Made by a program: the position numbers and the translations under genes. This document shows, piece by piece, positions 60,446-64,000 of a stretch of DNA of 64,000 nt. Numbering within the stretch: the stretch's first letter is position 1; every line of letters starts with the position of its first letter. The notes under the pieces are model-generated. The model was not told the origin of the DNA, made no database searches, and worked only from the letters and a program-made list of their open reading frames with translations. This stretch comes from Streptomyces nigra (GTDB taxonomy: Bacteria > Actinomycetota > Actinomycetes > Streptomycetales > Streptomycetaceae), in NCBI RefSeq assembly GCF_003074055.1, contig NZ_CP029043.1, positions 2,534,501 to 2,598,500 of the forward strand, read 5' to 3'.

Positions 60446-61307
60446 ACGACACGATGTCCTTGCGGGTGAAACCCCGGAAGGCCAGCGCGAACAGGACCAG
60501 CGCGTAGGTCACGGAGACCGCGGCGCCCTGGATCATGCCGGACCACTCGGGGCGCGGCTGGACGGCGTCCGCCCAGGCGAACTGCCAGTGCGCGGGCAGG
60601 AAGTGGCGCCAGTCGCCGAGGGCGGTGACGGCGTCCAGGACGTTGCCGACGATGGTGAGGCCGACCGCGCCGCCCACCGCGCCCAGCGGGGCGTCCGTCC
60701 GGGTCGACAGCCAGAACGCCAGTCCCGCGGTGACCAGTTGGGACACGAAGACGTACGCGACGACGATCAGCAGGCGCTGGGCCGCCGTGCCCGTGCCGAG
60801 CGAGCCCCCGGTGGGGATCTGCAGCGGCCCCCAGCCGTACGCGGCCGTGCCGACGGCCAGCGCGACCACCGGCAGCAGCACCATCGCGGCCAGGCTGAGC
60901 CCGAGGCCGACGACGAGCTTGGACCACAGCAGCCGGACCCTCGGCACGGGGGCGGCGAGGAGATAGCGCAGCGAGGACCAGCCGGCCTCCGAGGCGACGG
61001 TGTCCCCGCAGAACAGGGCGACCGGGATGACCAGCAGGAAGCCCGCCGACACGAAGAGGTTCACGGCGGCGAAGTTGGCGCCGGACGCGGTGGCCGTGTC
61101 CATCAGGGTGATGCGGTCGCCGCGGCCGTCCGGCTCGCCGCCGATCGCGAAGGCGGCGACGAGCACGAACGGCAGCACGGCGAGGATGCCGAACATGACC
61201 AGCGTCCGGCGTCGCTTGAGCTGGCGGAGCAGTTCGACCCGCACGGGCAGGGTGCGGCCCGCCCGGTAGCCGGAGGCGACCTCGGTGCGCTCGGTGAGCG
61301 TGCTCAT
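60444..61307 (-). CDS. ABC transporter permease (ABC-2 type)
   Basis: A 287-residue membrane protein with about six helices. RVELLRQLKRRRTLVMFGIL precedes the first helix; AGWSSLRYLLAAPVPRVRLL is the conserved coupling segment of ABC-2 permeases. The large first loop is extracytoplasmic. ATG 61307 overlaps the stop of the ATPase fusion gene (ATGA), and GGAGG precedes it. Together with the fusion protein it forms a probable exporter. Confidence 0.9.
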   Translation of the reverse strand: MSTLTERTEVASGYRAGRTLPVRVELLRQLKRRRTLVMFGILAVLPFVLVAAFAIGGEPDGRGDRITLMDTATASGANFAAVNLFVSAGFLLVIPVALFCGDTVASEAGWSSLRYLLAAPVPRVRLLWSKLVVGLGLSLAAMVLLPVVALAVGTAAYGWGPLQIPTGGSLGTGTAAQRLLIVVAYVFVSQLVTAGLAFWLSTRTDAPLGAVGGAVGLTIVGNVLDAVTALGDWRHFLPAHWQFAWADAVQPRPEWSGMIQGAAVSVTYALVLFALAFRGFTRKDIVS

Positions 61308-63964
61308 GCGGAACCTCCGATCAGGGTGAGGAAGGCGTCCTCCAGCCGGCGGTGCGGGCCGACCGAGCGGACGGGCACCTCCAGCCGGACGAGTTCGGCG
61401 ACCAGGTGCTCGGCGCTGCCGTCGGCGTCGAGCCGCACCAGGAGCCCGTCGTCGGTGGGGACGGCCGAGACCACCCCGGGCAGCGCGGCGACCTTCTCGA
61501 CGACGGGTCCGTCCGGGACCGTGGCCGTGCCGACCAGGAGGGTGTCGCCGGAGCCGATGATCTCGGCGACCGGGCCGGCCTGCACCAGCCGGCCGCGGTC
61601 CATGACCACGAGATGGGTGCAGGACTGCTCGACCTCCGCGAGGAGATGGCTGGAGACGATCACCGTGCGCCCCGCGGCCGCGTACCGGATCATCACCTCG
61701 CGCATCTCGCGGATCTGCGGCGGGTCGAGGCCGTTGGTCGGCTCGTCGAGGATGAGCAGGTCCGGCAGCCCGAGCATGGCCTGGGCGATGGCGAGGCGCT
61801 GGCGCATCCCCTGGGAGTAGGTGCGCACGGCGCGGGCCAGGGCGTCGCCGAGACCGGCGATCTCCAGGGCCTCGTCCAGGTGGGCGTCCTCCGGCGGGCG
61901 GCCGGTGGCCTTCCAGTACAGCTCCAGGTTCTCCCGGCCGGACAGGTGCGGCAGGAAGCCGGCGCCCTCCACGAAGGCGCCGACCCGGGACAGGACCGGG
62001 GCGCCGGGGCGGATGGCGTGCCCGAAGACGCGGATCTCCCCGGCGTCGGGCTTGATCAGGCCCATCAGCATGCGCAGGGTCGTCGTCTTGCCGGCGCCGT
62101 TGGGTCCGAGGAGGCCGAGCACCTGCCCCTTCTCGACCCGGAACGACAGCTCGCGCACCGCGTACCGGTCCTGGGCGCGGGCGTACCGCTTGCTCAGGCC
62201 GGTGATCTCCAGCGGGACCTCGGCCAGTCCGGGGTCGGGCGCGGGGGCGACGGTGCGGCGGCGGGCCGTCAGCAGCAGGGCCAGGGCGACGGCCGCGCCG
62301 GTGGCGGGCAGCCACCACACCCAGGACGGCAGGGGGGCGGCGGCGCTGCTGACACCGGGGGCGGTCGGCACGGACAGCGCGCTCTTCAGGGAGACGGTGT
62401 ACGTCGCCGGGGCGGCCGGGGAGGCGTAGCCGAGGTCGGTGGAGGAGAGCACCAGACGCAGCCGGTGGCCCTTCTCGATGTCGTGGTCGACGGCCGGGAG
62501 GGTGATCCGCACGTCCTTGCCGGACTTGGCGTCCGTCACCCGCAGCGGGGTGACCAGCTGGGAGGGCAGGACCTGCTGCCGGCCGCCGGGGCCGACGTCG
62601 TAGACCTTGGCGAAGAGGACCGCGTCCCCGTCGCTGGAGCGGACGTGCACGGTGGCCGTCGGGGAGCCGGTGATGTGCAGGTTGTCCGCGACGGGCGCGG
62701 ACTCGAAGCGGGCGAACTGGCCGGGGAAGTCCAGCGAGACGCCGACGCCGAGCGAGGACAGCTGGGCGAGGCCGCCGGAGCCGCCGAGGCCGGGCAGCGC
62801 GGAGACGGCGGGCGGGCTGGCGCCGGCCGGGTTGGCGACGGACTGCTCGCCGCCGGTGAGCGGCACCCGGCGTATGCCGCTGCCGAGTCCGGGGTAGGTG
62901 TCGGCGCTCGCGCCGCGCAGCTGGGCCTCGCCATCGGTGGTGTCGATGCCCCCGGTGCGGGTGACGCGGAAGGCGGGGCCGGTGTCGGCGCCCTTGTCGC
63001 CCTTGAGGTACCGGTCGAACCAGGCGGTGGTGCGGGTCTGGAGACGGGACGTCTCCATGTCGCCGCCGTCGTGTCCGCCGGCGATCCAGTCGACGTCCAC
63101 GGGCGCGCCGTTGGCGCGGATCGCGCGGGCCGCATCGTCGGCCTGGCCGAGCGGGAAGAGGGAGTCGGACTGGCCCTGGAACAGCAGGGTGGGCACCTTG
63201 ATCCGGTCGCCGACGGCGGACGGGGAGCGCTTCTCCAGCAGGGCGCGGGCCTCGGCGTCGGGGACACCGGACTCGGCCACCCGCTCGTACATCGCGCAGA
63301 GCGCCGGCTCGAACTTCGCGCAGCCGCCGCCGGAGTTGACGAAGATGCCGGCCCACAGCTTCTTGAAGACGCCGTTCGGGAAGAGGGCGTCCGCGAGGTT
63401 CCAGTAGGTGATGGCCGGGGCGATGGCGTCGACCCGGTCGTCGTGTCCGGCGGCCAGCAGGGCGATGGCGCCACCGTAGGAGCCGCCCGCCATGCCGGCG
63501 CGCGGGTCGCCGGGCTTGTCGAGCCGGACCTGGGGCTGCTCGGCGAGCCAGTCCAGCAGCCGGGAGACGTCGGCGACCTCGCTCTCGGGGTCGTTGAGGC
63601 CGATCGCGCCGGTCGACCTGCCGAAGCCGCGTGCGGACCAGGTGAGGACGGCGTACCCGTCCCGCGCGAGGTCCTCGGCCTGCTGCCGTACGTCGTCCTT
63701 GCTGCCGCCGAAGCCGTGCCCGAGGAGGACGGCGGGGCGCCGCCCGCCGCCCGGCGTGGTGAAGAACGAGGTGTCGACGCGCACTCCGCCGTCCATCGCC
63801 ATGACCCGGTCGGCGCGCCGCACCTTCGGGGCGTCGTCGCCGGAGGCGGCGGCGGTCCAGGTCCCGGCGCCGGCCAGCACCACGACGGCGGCCGCGGCGG
63901 CCGTCAGCCGTCGCGGCCCGCGCAGCGCGCGCAGTGCGGCCCGTCCGGGCAGTCGAAGATCCAT
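61304..63964 (-). CDS. Fusion of secreted alpha/beta hydrolase and ABC transporter ATPase
   Basis: An 886-residue two-part protein. The N-terminus has a signal-anchor helix (about 20-40), then an X-Pro/CocE-type alpha/beta hydrolase (about 50-345) with nucleophile Ser in GGSYGG, a likely acid in GQSDSLFP and His in AGGHDGG. A beta-rich domain (about 400-530) follows, as in CocE/NonD esterases. A second membrane helix (about 545-565) leads to a cytoplasmic ABC ATPase (about 580-886) with GPNGAGKTT, YSQGMRQRLAIAQAML and LLILDEPTNGLDP. Both predicted helices are needed to place the hydrolase outside and the ATPase inside. It is coupled to the permease gene. Confidence 0.9.
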   Translation of the reverse strand: MDLRLPGRAALRALRGPRRLTAAAAAVVVLAGAGTWTAAASGDDAPKVRRADRVMAMDGGVRVDTSFFTTPGGGRRPAVLLGHGFGGSKDDVRQQAEDLARDGYAVLTWSARGFGRSTGAIGLNDPESEVADVSRLLDWLAEQPQVRLDKPGDPRAGMAGGSYGGAIALLAAGHDDRVDAIAPAITYWNLADALFPNGVFKKLWAGIFVNSGGGCAKFEPALCAMYERVAESGVPDAEARALLEKRSPSAVGDRIKVPTLLFQGQSDSLFPLGQADDAARAIRANGAPVDVDWIAGGHDGGDMETSRLQTRTTAWFDRYLKGDKGADTGPAFRVTRTGGIDTTDGEAQLRGASADTYPGLGSGIRRVPLTGGEQSVANPAGASPPAVSALPGLGGSGGLAQLSSLGVGVSLDFPGQFARFESAPVADNLHITGSPTATVHVRSSDGDAVLFAKVYDVGPGGRQQVLPSQLVTPLRVTDAKSGKDVRITLPAVDHDIEKGHRLRLVLSSTDLGYASPAAPATYTVSLKSALSVPTAPGVSSAAAPLPSWVWWLPATGAAVALALLLTARRRTVAPAPDPGLAEVPLEITGLSKRYARAQDRYAVRELSFRVEKGQVLGLLGPNGAGKTTTLRMLMGLIKPDAGEIRVFGHAIRPGAPVLSRVGAFVEGAGFLPHLSGRENLELYWKATGRPPEDAHLDEALEIAGLGDALARAVRTYSQGMRQRLAIAQAMLGLPDLLILDEPTNGLDPPQIREMREVMIRYAAAGRTVIVSSHLLAEVEQSCTHLVVMDRGRLVQAGPVAEIIGSGDTLLVGTATVPDGPVVEKVAALPGVVSAVPTDDGLLVRLDADGSAEHLVAELVRLEVPVRSVGPHRRLEDAFLTLIGGSA

Positions 63965-64000
63965 GCGTCAACGGTACGGGTCGAAGCTGTCGGTCCGTTG

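Overview
The window is high-GC actinobacterial chromosome, almost certainly Streptomyces. The signs are GTG and TTG starts, four-base stop/start overlaps, rare TTA codons, a tyrosinase/caddie pair, a dynAB-ssbB sporulation block, and a LAxTG-anchored surface protein. Gene order resembles the part of the S. coelicolor core that carries ssbB and melC; this is from memory, not from a search.

Layout. (1) 18-10612: a co-directional signalling cluster with a GlnX-like membrane protein, a GlnH-like binding protein, a coiled-coil protein, PknG kinase, PP2C phosphatase, vWA protein and FHA protein. Kinase, phosphatase and FHA protein all carry zinc-ribbon-like Cys pairs, so this is an enlarged form of the mycobacterial GlnX/GlnH/PknG amino-acid sensing system. 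(2) 10708-15020: methyltransferase, truncated haemoglobin, a conserved unknown, a thioesterase and the ABC-F translation factor EttA. (3) 15692-21938: a thioester (TQxA) surface protein with a LAATG sorting signal, SsbB, and the dynamin-like pair DynB/DynA. (4) 22260-33988: tRNA-Arg(UCU) and an 11.7-kb element integrated into it. The element is bounded by a 48-bp perfect direct repeat of the tRNA 3' half. It carries a truncated integrase, two GntR regulators, a chain of overlapping small genes, low-GC membrane proteins, a 20-residue hydrophobic peptide gene and an XRE regulator. No replication or transfer gene is seen, so it looks like a decayed integrative element. (5) 33989-35192: fossil ends of older insertions at the same tRNA.

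(6) 35193-42166: two small unknown genes, two SDR-type enzymes, a D-2-hydroxyacid dehydrogenase-like protein, a DUF2087 regulator, tyrosinase MelC2 with caddie MelC1, a VKOR-family oxidoreductase and a GH16-like protein. (7) 42370-45584: small secreted proteins, including a tandem family of three with conserved intergenic stem-loops. (8) 45955-55320: a tightly overlapping eight-gene surface or exopolysaccharide operon (two GT4 transferases, phosphoglycosyltransferase, Wzy-like polymerase, MurJ/Wzx-like flippase, polysaccharide deacetylase, Wzz-like protein, GNAT/FemAB-like protein). It faces a convergent secreted GH26-like hydrolase. (9) 56687-63964: acyl-CoA synthetase with palindromic sites upstream, a vWA lipoprotein, an ABC permease, and an unusual fusion of a secreted alpha/beta hydrolase to an ABC ATPase.

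How parts work together. The first cluster would read extracellular amino acids (GlnH) through a membrane partner (GlnX) and set protein phosphorylation (PknG against PP2C), with an FHA reader. DynA, DynB and SsbB act at sporulation septation and DNA segregation. The secreted proteins, sortase substrate, tyrosinase and polysaccharide operon all concern the hyphal surface. All functions are inferred by reading the sequence; no database search was run.
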